From: Vibrio sp. YMD68
Lineage (GTDB): Bacteria; Pseudomonadota; Gammaproteobacteria; Enterobacterales; Vibrionaceae
Reading direction: 5' to 3'
Assembly: GCF_029958905.1 (NCBI RefSeq)
Contig: NZ_CP124614.1
Span: forward strand, 1,922,001 to 1,986,000
Length of the DNA stretch: 64,000 nucleotides
Both the position numbers and the translations under genes were made by a program. This document shows positions 29,366 through 37,449 of the stretch, one piece after another. The first letter of the stretch is position 1; each line of letters begins with the position of its first letter. Below the pieces are notes generated by a model, which saw only the letters and a list, made by a program, of their open reading frames with translations, did not search any database and was not told the origin of the DNA.

Positions 29366-29644
29366 ATGAAATTTGAAGCAGTAGTACGTACTGAACTAGG
29401 TAAAGGTGCGAGCCGCCGCCTACGTCACGCTGGTAAATTCCCAGCTGTAATTTACGGTGGTGAAGCACCAGCAGTATCTATCGAACTTGTTCACTCTGAC
29501 GTGATCAACCAAATGGATAAGCCTGAGTTCTACGAAGCAATCACTCTAGTGATTGACGGCGCTGAAGTTAAGGTTAAGCCGCAAGACGTTCAACGTCACG
29601 CGTTCAAGCCTAAAGTTGAGCACATGGACTTCATCCGTATCTAA
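29366..29644 (+). CDS. rplY: 50S ribosomal protein L25
   Basis: This 92-residue protein is the short, single-domain L25 type found in gamma-proteobacteria (no CTC extension). [24 protein letters not shown]... and the closing [21 protein letters not shown] match E. coli L25 closely. It binds 5S rRNA loop E on the large subunit. The codon choice (CGT, GGT, GAA, CTA rich) fits high expression. The ribosome-binding site is GAGAG before ATG. It has its own terminator at 29732. Confidence 0.98.
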   Translation: MKFEAVVRTELGKGASRRLRHAGKFPAVIYGGEAPAVSIELVHSDVINQMDKPEFYEAITLVIDGAEVKVKPQDVQRHAFKPKVEHMDFIRI

Positions 29645-29731
29645 TTCCTGACCAAGGAATTGATTGGATAACTCCAAGCCTTCTGCATAGAAAAGAGTAT
29701 CGACCTTACCATTCGATAATCTAAAAATTCG

Positions 29732-29764
29732 AAACCCCGATGCTACCAACATCGGGGTTTCACC
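29732..29764 (+). terminator. Terminator of rplY
   Basis: A perfect 11-bp stem, AAACCCCGATG (29732-29742) with CATCGGGGTTT (29750-29760), and a 7-nt loop, with a short T tract inside and after the stem. Confidence 0.9.
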
Positions 29765-30187
29765 GTTTTTAACGGTCAGAAACCTTCCTATTTTCCATTC
29801 AAGCTACTGAAATCCCTGTAAAACCTACCGTTAAATTATAACCCTATCCACTATGGGTGAATTAAAGGTGGAGGAAAGGCAAGACCTGCCATCCTTTTGC
29901 CCCTGCTAATTCCACACTCCTTGTATCGCATTTATCACGGATAACTTAATTTTTCAGATAATTTACAGCATTTTATTCCATTAAAGTCGACATTTTGGCC
30001 AATATTTACCCTAAAAGAAGCCTAATCATCTAAAAATAACTGGTCCAACCATGTTTAATTCGTTACATAATGTAAATAGATCAGTGTGTAACCCTTACCT
30101 ATGCAATAAGGTTACTCAGTTATTAACAAAGACATTAATTTAACTATTTGTATTTACGTAAAAATCCCAAGGGCAATAAATTTAATC
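29765..30187. other. Intergenic region before the EAL-HDOD gene
   Basis: About 420 bp, AT-rich, with no gene and no recognisable riboswitch. A purine-rich patch (29868-29885) contains the small palindrome GGCAAGACCTGCC. The promoter of the EAL-HDOD gene is expected in the right half. Confidence 0.4.
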
Positions 30188-31384
30188 ATGGAAAAAACAT
30201 TTATAGCAAGGCAACCCATTCTTGATAGAGATAAAAATTTAATTGGCTATGAACTTTTATTTCGCGAAGGAAAGGATAATGCATTTCCAAACATTGCCCC
30301 TGACTTAGCAACATCGAAAGTCTTATCTAACGTGTACTTTAATAGCGATAGCTACGAACGTTTACTGCAAGATAAGTTAGGCTTTGTTAATTTTCCATAC
30401 AACAGTATCGTTAGGCTAATCCCTTCGCTATTGCCTAAACGCAAGATAGTTGTTGAGGTACTAGAAACTTGCGAGCCTACTGATGAGCTTCTTGCCGCAC
30501 TAAAAGAACTTAAAGGGCTTGGCTACAAAATTGCACTTGATGATTTTATGCCAACCCCCGCCTGGAGAAGGTTTCTGCCTTTTGTTGATATCATTAAGTT
30601 CGACATCACTCAGATCCCATTAAATAAAACCGCCAATTTGATTAAGAAGTTAAGTCACAAAATTTCATTCGTTGCCGAGCGAGTGGAGTCACATGAAGAT
30701 TTTTTAAAATGCAAAGATATAGGGTTTCACTACTTTCAAGGCTACTATTTTGCCAAACCAGAAGTAGTTCAACAAAAATCGATCAGCGCCTCTCAGTTAG
30801 CGATTCTGAAACTGTGCCAAGAGGTGGCAAAAGAAGAACTTGAAATTACACGCTTAGAAAGCCTATTTGCCTCAGATGTTGCACTATCCTTCAAACTCTT
30901 TCGATATGTAAACTCATCTAATTTAAGCGTTGAAATCCGATCATTTAAACAAGCACTTGTCTACTTAGGCGCAGACAAAATTCGGCTGTTTGTGTCGCTC
31001 ATCGCCCTTTCAGCGGACAAAAGCACCGATCCTAAACCCATTTACCTCATGGCAATCCAGAGAGCCTATTTCTGCTCTCTACTCGCAGGACACTTGAAGC
31101 TAGGTCGCACGGATGCCTATCTTATTGGCCTTTTCTCCCTGTTAGATGCCATGTTTAAAGTCAGCTTTGAGACCATCTTTGCCTCAATCAGGATAAGTCC
31201 TACGGTTCACAGCGCCATCATAGAACGAGAAGGTGTGCCGGGAAATGTACTGAATTTAATAGAAGCCTATGAAAAAGCTGAATGGCCGTCAATTACTCGG
31301 CTGAACAAAGAGTTAAAGATCTGTCCTCAAATATCCAGTGAATGCTTTACTGAATCATTAAGCTGGGGAAAACCAAAAAGTTGA
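30188..31384 (+). CDS. EAL and HDOD domain signalling protein (YuxH type)
   Basis: This 398-residue cytosolic protein has an N-terminal EAL-like domain about 1-195 and an HDOD domain about 200-385 (ASDVALSFKLFRYVNSS). The opening FIARQPILDRDKNLIGYELLFREG is characteristic of this group. Many EAL catalytic positions appear kept: E22 (YELLFR), VEVLE, DDF, IKFD, AERVES and QGYYFAKP. Members of this family are often weak or inactive cyclic-di-GMP phosphodiesterases or effectors, so activity is uncertain. A diguanylate cyclase gene lies 2 kb downstream. Confidence 0.9.
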   Translation: MEKTFIARQPILDRDKNLIGYELLFREGKDNAFPNIAPDLATSKVLSNVYFNSDSYERLLQDKLGFVNFPYNSIVRLIPSLLPKRKIVVEVLETCEPTDELLAALKELKGLGYKIALDDFMPTPAWRRFLPFVDIIKFDITQIPLNKTANLIKKLSHKISFVAERVESHEDFLKCKDIGFHYFQGYYFAKPEVVQQKSISASQLAILKLCQEVAKEELEITRLESLFASDVALSFKLFRYVNSSNLSVEIRSFKQALVYLGADKIRLFVSLIALSADKSTDPKPIYLMAIQRAYFCSLLAGHLKLGRTDAYLIGLFSLLDAMFKVSFETIFASIRISPTVHSAIIEREGVPGNVLNLIEAYEKAEWPSITRLNKELKICPQISSECFTESLSWGKPKS

Positions 31385-31522
31385 GCCAAATAAAACGTAT
31401 GATATTCCGTTAATATCATTTGCGCTACCTCTTCGTATCAATCTGATTTTCATACGGTAAATAGGCGTACTCGCTGAATTTTACTTTCTGTAATACTGGA
31501 TGTTATCGAACGCTTAGTTATT

Positions 31523-31564
31523 AACTGATAACGCTGTATGCACAAGCAGAATCGTTGTTATAAG
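31523..31564 (-). repeat. attC-like remnant at the end of the reductase-like gene
   Basis: On the minus strand the gene's stop lies inside TTATAACAACG and is followed 25 nt later by CAGCGTTATC. Ends of the TATAAC...GCGTTA type resemble the outer arms of Vibrio integron attC sites. The interval is shorter than a complete attC, so this is at best a remnant. Confidence 0.35.
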
Positions 31565-32121
31565 TAATTTACTGTGTACTTTGTTTGTATGTAGTCATTG
31601 GGGAATACTATCGCCGTAGCTTCGCGCAATTGAACCGCCTTTTGAACCTTTCCAAAAAGTGGAATGCCTCGACCCAAAATGACAGGAACTCGAGTGATGG
31701 TGATTTCATTGATGAGTCGCTCATTCAAAAATGAGGTAATCGTTAATCCACCATCAATATATGCATGCTTATAACCTTCTTTTTCTAGTTGACGAGCTAA
31801 AGATGATATATCTCCAGAGAACACCTCAACTTTATCTGAAACGTTTTCTGGGGCTTGGGTCAGCGTGCTGCTCAAAACATAGATCTTGATGTCACCATAA
31901 GGCCATTGCTCTGGAGTAAGATTGAAACTAGATAGGGTTTCCATAGATTTACGCCCTATTACCATACAATCAACGGAGTTTATGTAGTCGGCAAAGCCCA
32001 TATCAAAATTTTCGCTCATATCAGCATCCGGATTACCCGATGTATGAAGCCAATCTAAACCACCGTTTTCTTCAGCAATGTACCCATCCGTACTCGCCGC
32101 AATAAATACTGAACACTTCAT
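31558..32121 (-). CDS. Dihydrofolate reductase-family (RibD C-terminal-like) protein
   Basis: About 187 residues from ATG 32121 (MKCSVFIAASTDGYIAEENG; AGGA 10 nt upstream). A longer frame to 32151 lacks support. The opening, the segment DCMVIGRKSMETL, the YIDGGLTITSFL block and ITRVPVILGRGIPLF are the landmarks of the RibD-C/YyaP family. This group shares the DHFR fold but not a confirmed DHFR activity. It lies in the minus-strand set bordered by attC-like sequences between two plus-strand signalling genes, and such reductase-like genes are frequent integron cassettes in Vibrio. Confidence 0.85.
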   Translation of the reverse strand: MKCSVFIAASTDGYIAEENGGLDWLHTSGNPDADMSENFDMGFADYINSVDCMVIGRKSMETLSSFNLTPEQWPYGDIKIYVLSSTLTQAPENVSDKVEVFSGDISSLARQLEKEGYKHAYIDGGLTITSFLNERLINEITITRVPVILGRGIPLFGKVQKAVQLREATAIVFPNDYIQTKYTVNYL

Positions 32122-32149
32122 ATACTTGATTCCTAAATCCGAAATTACC

Positions 32150-32189
32150 AATTATTTATAGCGCCAGGCTAACCAGTTTGTTATGTGCC
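32150..32189 (-). repeat. attC-like sequence between the two intact cassette-type genes
   Basis: The minus strand reads GGCACATAACAAACTGG, 16 bp after the stop of the gene at 32206. CATAACAAAC is the usual opening of Vibrio attC repeats. The closing arm looks degenerate (GGCGCTATAAA in place of GCGTTATG). Confidence 0.4.
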
Positions 32190-32205
32190 AAAGCTTACGG
32201 GGATG

Positions 32206-32637
32206 CTACTTCTTTTCAATATACCAAGAACCTTTACAAGGGCCATTAGTTAAAAACCAATTTCCCTCTAGCCTATTCTTACGACCTGTCGCCGAAAAAC
32301 GATAATCCCACAGCCTATGGTTAGCATATAACACTAGCTTCCCATCTTCTGAAATCCAGCCCTGAAGTGAAGTGCCATTATAAGTTAGCCTCAATTTTGC
32401 CTTACCTTCAATGATATTCCCGGTGATGGTTGTTCGCTCACACATATTATTACCCGTTGTGTTTATACGCCTACCCACCCATTCACCATCAAACTTAGTT
32501 GACACAATAAAGTCTGGTTTTTCAGGGAGTTTAGGGAAGGACTTCGCGTTACTTGACCCAAACCACTCAAATTGACGACCAACAAGCAGAAATACAATAA
32601 AGCCGATAGATAAAATCACCAAAGCTGAATTTTTCAC
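32206..32637 (-). CDS. Small membrane-anchored protein of unknown function, cassette-like
   Basis: About 143 residues from a GTG at 32637 (AAGG 8 nt upstream; an earlier GTG at 32673 sits inside the attC-like end). One N-terminal hydrophobic segment (NSALVILSIGFIVFLLVG) anchors a mostly beta, soluble domain with two cysteines (NNMCERTT, NGPCKGSWYI). The regular strand pattern (FDGEWVGRR, KLRLTYNGTSLQGWI, LEGNWFLTNG) suggests a small beta-barrel. I recognise no family. Its ends coincide with GCGTTATGTGCC on the start side and GGCACATAACAAAC on the stop side, a cassette-like arrangement. Confidence 0.65.
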   Translation of the reverse strand: MKNSALVILSIGFIVFLLVGRQFEWFGSSNAKSFPKLPEKPDFIVSTKFDGEWVGRRINTTGNNMCERTTITGNIIEGKAKLRLTYNGTSLQGWISEDGKLVLYANHRLWDYRFSATGRKNRLEGNWFLTNGPCKGSWYIEKK

Positions 32638-32672
32638 ATCAATACCTTCGAATCGACAAAATGGAAGAGGCA

Positions 32673-32742
32673 CATAACGCTGCGCCTAATCTAATGTGTC
32701 GTAAATACTTAATAGGTTAAACCGTAAACGCCAAGTGTTATG
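32673..32742 (-). repeat. 70-bp attC-like site
   Basis: Read on the minus strand it starts CATAACACTTGGCG and ends TTAGGCGCAGCGTTATG. The terminal CATAAC and GTTATG are perfectly complementary, and the right end closely resembles the V. cholerae repeat end TTAGGCGGGCGTTA as I remember it. The length falls within the known attC range (about 57-141 bp). Confidence 0.5.
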
Positions 32743-32773
32743 AATCAATAATGAACGTTTTTCATGGGAATTT

Positions 32774-33109
32774 CTACAGACAAACTTCAGAAGTTTCATC
32801 GATTTCACAAGGAAAACAACTTAATAACTCACTACCATCATAAGTAAAACAGACCTCCCCTATTTCATCATTAACAATAAAAAACGATTGAGTTCTTCGG
32901 AAAAATAGTGAGTAATCAAGCGATTTGCTCGCATGTGTACCACGTAGGCATCATATTCACCCAAACGCGCTTCAAACACACATTCAGTTAACAGGTCAAT
33001 TAGCCAACATGGATAAAAACATCTCATGCCACACCTTGCGGTATTCATTGGTTACAGACACACTCCCGCGCGGGGATGATATTAAAACGTTCAGAAATAA
33101 CTTGGACAC
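32774..33109 (-). pseudogene. Broken cassette-type gene, two apparent frameshifts
   Basis: The minus strand carries three overlapping open pieces that join into one plausible protein. They start at GTG 33109 (piece containing SVTNEYRKVWHEMFLSML), then a second frame (CVFEARLGEYDAYVVHMRAN and THYFSEELNRF), then a third (FIVNDEIGEVCFTYDGSELL to the TAG at 32776-32774). The second shift falls in a run of six T (minus strand; 32879-32884). The first segment is the least certain. No family recognised. The stop lies 32 bp before the 70-bp attC-like site, as expected for a cassette gene. Confidence 0.45.
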
Positions 33110-33275
33110 GCAGATATAAAAACAACACGAATATATACTAAGCTCTAATATAAAGTTTTTTGCTGGGAATATACCGGGAGAAATAGAAAAGAATTCAATA
33201 ACCTACTATGGGGCATTCATTCATAGTAAAATTGCTGGATACATGGATATATTCGGCTCGGTATTAGGAAAAGGA

Positions 33276-34955
33276 ATGAACTTAAAACCACGCTTTTTAT
33301 TGCTTACAGCAACACTCTTTTTGGTGACAGCAATTGGGGTTTCTTGGTCAATACGAACGTTATCGGAAGGCATTGTTCAGCAGTGGGCGTCAAAGTTCAT
33401 GGTGAAACAGGCGTTGTATGACAAAAGCAGGACGCTACAGCCGATTATGCGTGAGCTTGCTCTTTCTCGCCAACTCGCGACCTCAGGGTTTATTCGAGAA
33501 TGGGCTCAAGACCCTGAAAATAAACAGTTACAAAAAACGGCTATGGAAGAGCTAGAGAGTTATCGTCTGAATTTTAGAGGGCATAATTACTTTGTCGCTT
33601 TTTTAAACAATGGGCATTATTACCATAATAATAGTACCAATGAGTTTAAGGGCGATGAATTTCGCTATGTACTCGATGCCGATAAAGAATCTGATAACTG
33701 GTTTTACAGTTTGATTGAGCAGGGACGTGATATTCATATTAACGTCAATCCTGATGTCGAGCTTGGCGTAACTAAGCTTTGGATTGATGTATTGATCCGC
33801 CATGGTGAAGAGATTCTAGGGATTGCAGGGACAGGCCTGGATTTATCTGAAGTGCTCGACGCTCTGACTAGCGACAGCGAGCCCGGTGTCCTTAACTTAT
33901 TCCTCGATCACTCAGGTGCCATTCAGCTACACAGAAATCAGGATTTTATTGATTTTGGCTCTATTGGTAAACATGAAGGAACGCAAAAGACCGTCGACCT
34001 AATTTTCGAGAAAGAAGAGGATAAACAAACGGTTTATCGCGCAATGGAACAAGCTGAGAAATTGGAGAATGAGGTCGCAACCGGTTTTGTTACTCTCTTT
34101 GGTCAGCGACATCTTATTGGCGTTGTGTATCTACCAGAAATCGACTGGTATGAAATCTCTCTGATTGATCTCAGCTACATTCTTCCAACCGAGAACATCG
34201 TTAAAATCGCCATGATGTTTGTGGCTGCCCTTTTAATCGCTCTTATTCTATTGAACTACTTTTTGAACCGCCTTGTGCTAAACCCGATGAGCAAGTTAGA
34301 ACATGCGATGAATCGTGTGGAGAAAGGAAAACGACCAAACGCGGATCTGAGTATTAACGCTAAGGGCGATTTGGCAAGTTTGATCAAACATTTCATGCGT
34401 ATGTCGGAGGTCATTCTGGAATCAAAACGGGATCTGGAACAAAAAGTTCAGGATCGAACTGCAGAACTAGAGCGACTGACTCAGATAGACCCTCTTACCG
34501 ACCTGTACAACCGTCGTGGAATGACAGATAGGATTGAAGCCAGTTTGGAGAAATCTGCCTCAGATAATAGCCAGATTGGCATTCTATGGATTGATATCGA
34601 CTGGTTCAAAAGTATCAATGATTCTTATGGCCATACGGTCGGAGATAAAGTCCTAGTGACCATAGCAACGATTCTGAAAAACTCAATAGAGCCCGGCGAT
34701 TGTGCTGCTCGGTGGGGTGGTGATGAATTTCTGGTTCTTATCGAACACTCTGATAATAATCGCCTCACTGAACTTGCTGAGCGTTTACGTTCTTCTGTTG
34801 CTTCGCACACATTTAATATTGAAGGTGTTTCTACGAGCGTGAGTATTGGCTGCGCTGCTTCCAGCAAGGGGCAAGAGATGGGAAGTTTACTGCACAACGC
34901 AGATAAGGCTTTATACAAAGCAAAAGAGAAAGGTAGAAACGGTTTCTATATGTAA
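33276..34955 (+). CDS. Membrane diguanylate cyclase (Cache-HAMP-GGDEF)
   Basis: 559 residues from ATG 33276, chosen for the AGGAAAAGGA directly before it; ATG 33243 would add 11 residues. Layout: transmembrane helix near 10-30, periplasmic dCache-like sensor to about 310, second helix (about 318-338), HAMP, coiled linker and GGDEF domain. The active-site loop RWGGDEF (GGDEF 481-485) is intact, so cyclic-di-GMP synthesis is likely. The inhibitory site position reads EPGD instead of RxxD, so product feedback may be absent. Confidence 0.92.
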   Translation: MNLKPRFLLLTATLFLVTAIGVSWSIRTLSEGIVQQWASKFMVKQALYDKSRTLQPIMRELALSRQLATSGFIREWAQDPENKQLQKTAMEELESYRLNFRGHNYFVAFLNNGHYYHNNSTNEFKGDEFRYVLDADKESDNWFYSLIEQGRDIHINVNPDVELGVTKLWIDVLIRHGEEILGIAGTGLDLSEVLDALTSDSEPGVLNLFLDHSGAIQLHRNQDFIDFGSIGKHEGTQKTVDLIFEKEEDKQTVYRAMEQAEKLENEVATGFVTLFGQRHLIGVVYLPEIDWYEISLIDLSYILPTENIVKIAMMFVAALLIALILLNYFLNRLVLNPMSKLEHAMNRVEKGKRPNADLSINAKGDLASLIKHFMRMSEVILESKRDLEQKVQDRTAELERLTQIDPLTDLYNRRGMTDRIEASLEKSASDNSQIGILWIDIDWFKSINDSYGHTVGDKVLVTIATILKNSIEPGDCAARWGGDEFLVLIEHSDNNRLTELAERLRSSVASHTFNIEGVSTSVSIGCAASSKGQEMGSLLHNADKALYKAKEKGRNGFYM

Positions 34956-35119
34956 TGGTGAGTTTTCAGCTTATGCCAATATTACATTACTTACATGGAA
35001 CATTGCTTTGATAATGCATTACTGAATAAATAGAGCTGAACAGATATATCTCAATGAATAGACCTTAATAGAACATTAGATCGTATGCAGCGAGAGCACG
35101 GCGTTAAGGTCAACAAGCC

Positions 35120-35153
35120 AATACTACCTACTTGACGAAAAGTAGGTAGTATT
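35120..35153. repeat. 14-bp perfect inverted repeat after the TolC-like gene
   Basis: AATACTACCTACTT (35120-35133) pairs perfectly with AAGTAGGTAGTATT (35140-35153) over a 6-nt loop. It lies between convergent genes, 17 bp past the stop of the TolC-like gene. It could end transcription, but there is no clear U tract on either strand. Confidence 0.7.
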
Positions 35154-35169
35154 AAACTGAGTCTATGTC

Positions 35170-36537
35170 TTAATTAAATAAGGTCGGTCTTTCGACTGGA
35201 ATTGCGTTCATGTCTAACAATTGATTAACTCGCTCAACGGAAGCGATATTAATTTCACCCGTTAAGCGATTTAACAATAAATTACCCAATAAATAATTAT
35301 AGCTTGCTGACAATTGTTGACGCTTCGCGCTATAAACATCACTAACATCATCGAGCAAGGTATCAACTGTAATTAAACCGGCAGAAAGTTGCTTATCACT
35401 ACTTTCAACAATGGCTTTACGACTTTCTACCAAAGTATTGAGATGAGGTAGACGTTCAATGCTGTTATTAACTTGTACTAATGCGGTTTTGATTTGCTGT
35501 CTCAATGCGCGATCAAATTCGACTTTTTCATACTGCTTAAACTTCCATGCATGAGCCGCTTCCATTCGTTCATAGCCGACGCCATTGCCGTTAAAGATTG
35601 GCACATTGAAGCGCAAAACCACAATGGTCTCTTCACTTTCAGAAGCAGAGCCAAAAAGGGCGCCACCAATATCACGATAGGTATTTGTCGCTCTCAATTC
35701 AACAGTAGGTAGTAGCTCACCATCTTGCTTAGCAAGCTCTGATCTCGCGTATTTTACATCATGCTCTAGTGCACGGTAATCTGGGCTTTGCTTTTGGGCT
35801 TGTGCCAACCAGTAATCAACATCATTGTACGCGAGTGGCTGCAAAGGAAAATCGACGTTAAGCGGCTGAATATATTCCAGTCGCTGTCCTGTCAGCACTT
35901 CTAACTCTGAGAATTTATTGTCTACTTGAGCCAAAGCTTGCAACATTTGAGTTTTAGCCAAACTCAATTTTGCGGTGATCTCACTGTACTCCAAACTGCT
36001 ACTTAACCCACTGGTTCGACGTACCTCTAGCTGATTTTTCTGCTCTGCGTAGATCTCATACTCCGATTTAGCAAGCAGGTAAGCATCGTGGCTCGCTAGT
36101 GCCATTAAATACGCTTCGATAGTATCAAAAGCCAGATTTTGTTCCGATACCTGATACTCAGACACTTGTTTGTTTAATCGATATTTACTTTGTTGTATTG
36201 AAGCAAATAACGATGCATCGATGATTGGCTGGACGATCGATAAGGTTCGGTTCTTATTGTCGAATTCAGCTTCCCCCAAGTTAAACGTAGGGTTTTCAGT
36301 TCTTTTAAGCTCTTGGCTGACCGATTCAAAATCGAGAGTCAAGTTAACTCTTGGAGCAATACCCAACCAAGAGTTCGTATAAGCCGCTTCAGCCTCATTG
36401 GTCAGTGCTTCCGCTTTTTGCAAACTAGGGTTGTTGAGAGTTGCTTGGCTATAAACATCGAGTAAAGTCCCTGCTGAAGCCGTTGAAACAGCCAGTATTG
36501 ATATCAACGCTGAAAGGGTTCTTTTAGGTGTTTTCAT
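35170..36537 (-). CDS. TolC-like outer-membrane channel protein of the giant-protein export locus
   Basis: 455 residues with a signal peptide (MKTPKRTLSALISILAVSTASA). The two long helical hairpin repeats typical of the TolC/OEP family are visible (NPSLQKAEALTNEAEAAYTN; QQSKYRLNKQVSEYQVSEQN; RALRQQIKTALVQVNNSIER). The subunit should trimerise into an outer-membrane duct. It is the last gene of the operon, 15 bp after the adaptor gene. It is more divergent than housekeeping TolC, and the adaptor partners identify it as a dedicated channel. Confidence 0.9.
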   Translation of the reverse strand: MKTPKRTLSALISILAVSTASAGTLLDVYSQATLNNPSLQKAEALTNEAEAAYTNSWLGIAPRVNLTLDFESVSQELKRTENPTFNLGEAEFDNKNRTLSIVQPIIDASLFASIQQSKYRLNKQVSEYQVSEQNLAFDTIEAYLMALASHDAYLLAKSEYEIYAEQKNQLEVRRTSGLSSSLEYSEITAKLSLAKTQMLQALAQVDNKFSELEVLTGQRLEYIQPLNVDFPLQPLAYNDVDYWLAQAQKQSPDYRALEHDVKYARSELAKQDGELLPTVELRATNTYRDIGGALFGSASESEETIVVLRFNVPIFNGNGVGYERMEAAHAWKFKQYEKVEFDRALRQQIKTALVQVNNSIERLPHLNTLVESRKAIVESSDKQLSAGLITVDTLLDDVSDVYSAKRQQLSASYNYLLGNLLLNRLTGEINIASVERVNQLLDMNAIPVERPTLFN

Positions 36538-36552
36538 GCTTTAATTACGTCC

Positions 36553-37449
36553 TTATTGATGTTTATCTATGTTCGATTGGGCTTCGGGTAACAAAGAATC
36601 TAAATCTGACAACGCCGTTGATAATGAGTCGTCATTGGCCGACGATTTAGATTCCTTAAAATCTATTTTGACTAAACATTTGCTCCCTGCCGGGATTTTA
36701 AAGTCTTTGTTTTGTAGCTCTAGGCGTACATTGAAAGTATGGCTTCGAGGGTCTGCAACTGGGTCAATCAAAGTAATGGGCAATTGTTTGTCCGTTAATC
36801 CTGGCAAGGTAAAGGAGACCGTCGCTTTATCACCTGTTTTGAACTGCCCGTATTGCTCCACAGGCACGCTAGCTTCGACATAGAGAACGTCAACCTTCGC
36901 AATTTTAATGATTGGTTCATCTCGAACTTGCTCTCCTAAACCCACAAAACGTTCTACCACTACTCCATCTATCGGAGCAAGAATGCGTTTTAACGCTAGT
37001 TCAGCGTTTGCCATTGCCAGCTCATCTCTGAAAATCGCTTGCTGCTCTTCTGCTTCTTGCAATTCCATTTTCGCGATGACATGCCCCGTTCGAATCTCAT
37101 CAGCGGCTTGAGCTGAAATGATATTTTGTGCCATCACTTCTTTGTTTCGCTCAATTTGACGCTGCTCAAACTCATATTTCGCTTTTCGTGCACTAACTGA
37201 ACCGTTGCTTTGTGCTCGGGATTTGGAGTAGGCAACTCTTGCTTGTTCAACCCTATCATCGAGTTTAACAAGCAGCTCTCCTTGCTTAACCCATTTACCT
37301 CGATTGGCATGGACTTCAGCAACAACACCAACCACGGGCGATGCTAATTCAAGTAACTCACTTGGCTTGACTTGGCAGGGAAATGTCTGGGCAGCTAGAG
37401 GCATTGCAGCCAATGAAGGTAACAGCATTGCCAATGTTACTTTATACAT
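36553..37449 (-). CDS. Periplasmic adaptor (HlyD/RND membrane-fusion type)
   Basis: 298 residues with a signal peptide (MYKVTLAMLLPSLAAMPLAAQ). The lipoyl-like half is VVGVVAEVHANRGKWVKQGELLVKLD, then a helical hairpin, then the second half RILAPIDGVVVERFVGLGEQV and a beta-barrel domain. There is no membrane anchor, so it is probably a soluble periplasmic link to the TolC-like channel. The start overlaps the upstream M50-HlyD gene by 8 bp with AAGGAG before the ATG. The tail is serine/aspartate rich. Confidence 0.9.
   Translation of the reverse strand: MYKVTLAMLLPSLAAMPLAAQTFPCQVKPSELLELASPVVGVVAEVHANRGKWVKQGELLVKLDDRVEQARVAYSKSRAQSNGSVSARKAKYEFEQRQIERNKEVMAQNIISAQAADEIRTGHVIAKMELQEAEEQQAIFRDELAMANAELALKRILAPIDGVVVERFVGLGEQVRDEPIIKIAKVDVLYVEASVPVEQYGQFKTGDKATVSFTLPGLTDKQLPITLIDPVADPRSHTFNVRLELQNKDFKIPAGSKCLVKIDFKESKSSANDDSLSTALSDLDSLLPEAQSNIDKHQ

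Noticed and set aside
31523..33109. A complete, functional integron
   Set aside because: No integrase, no attI and only one near-full-length attC-like site; a relic cassette group is the most that can be claimed.
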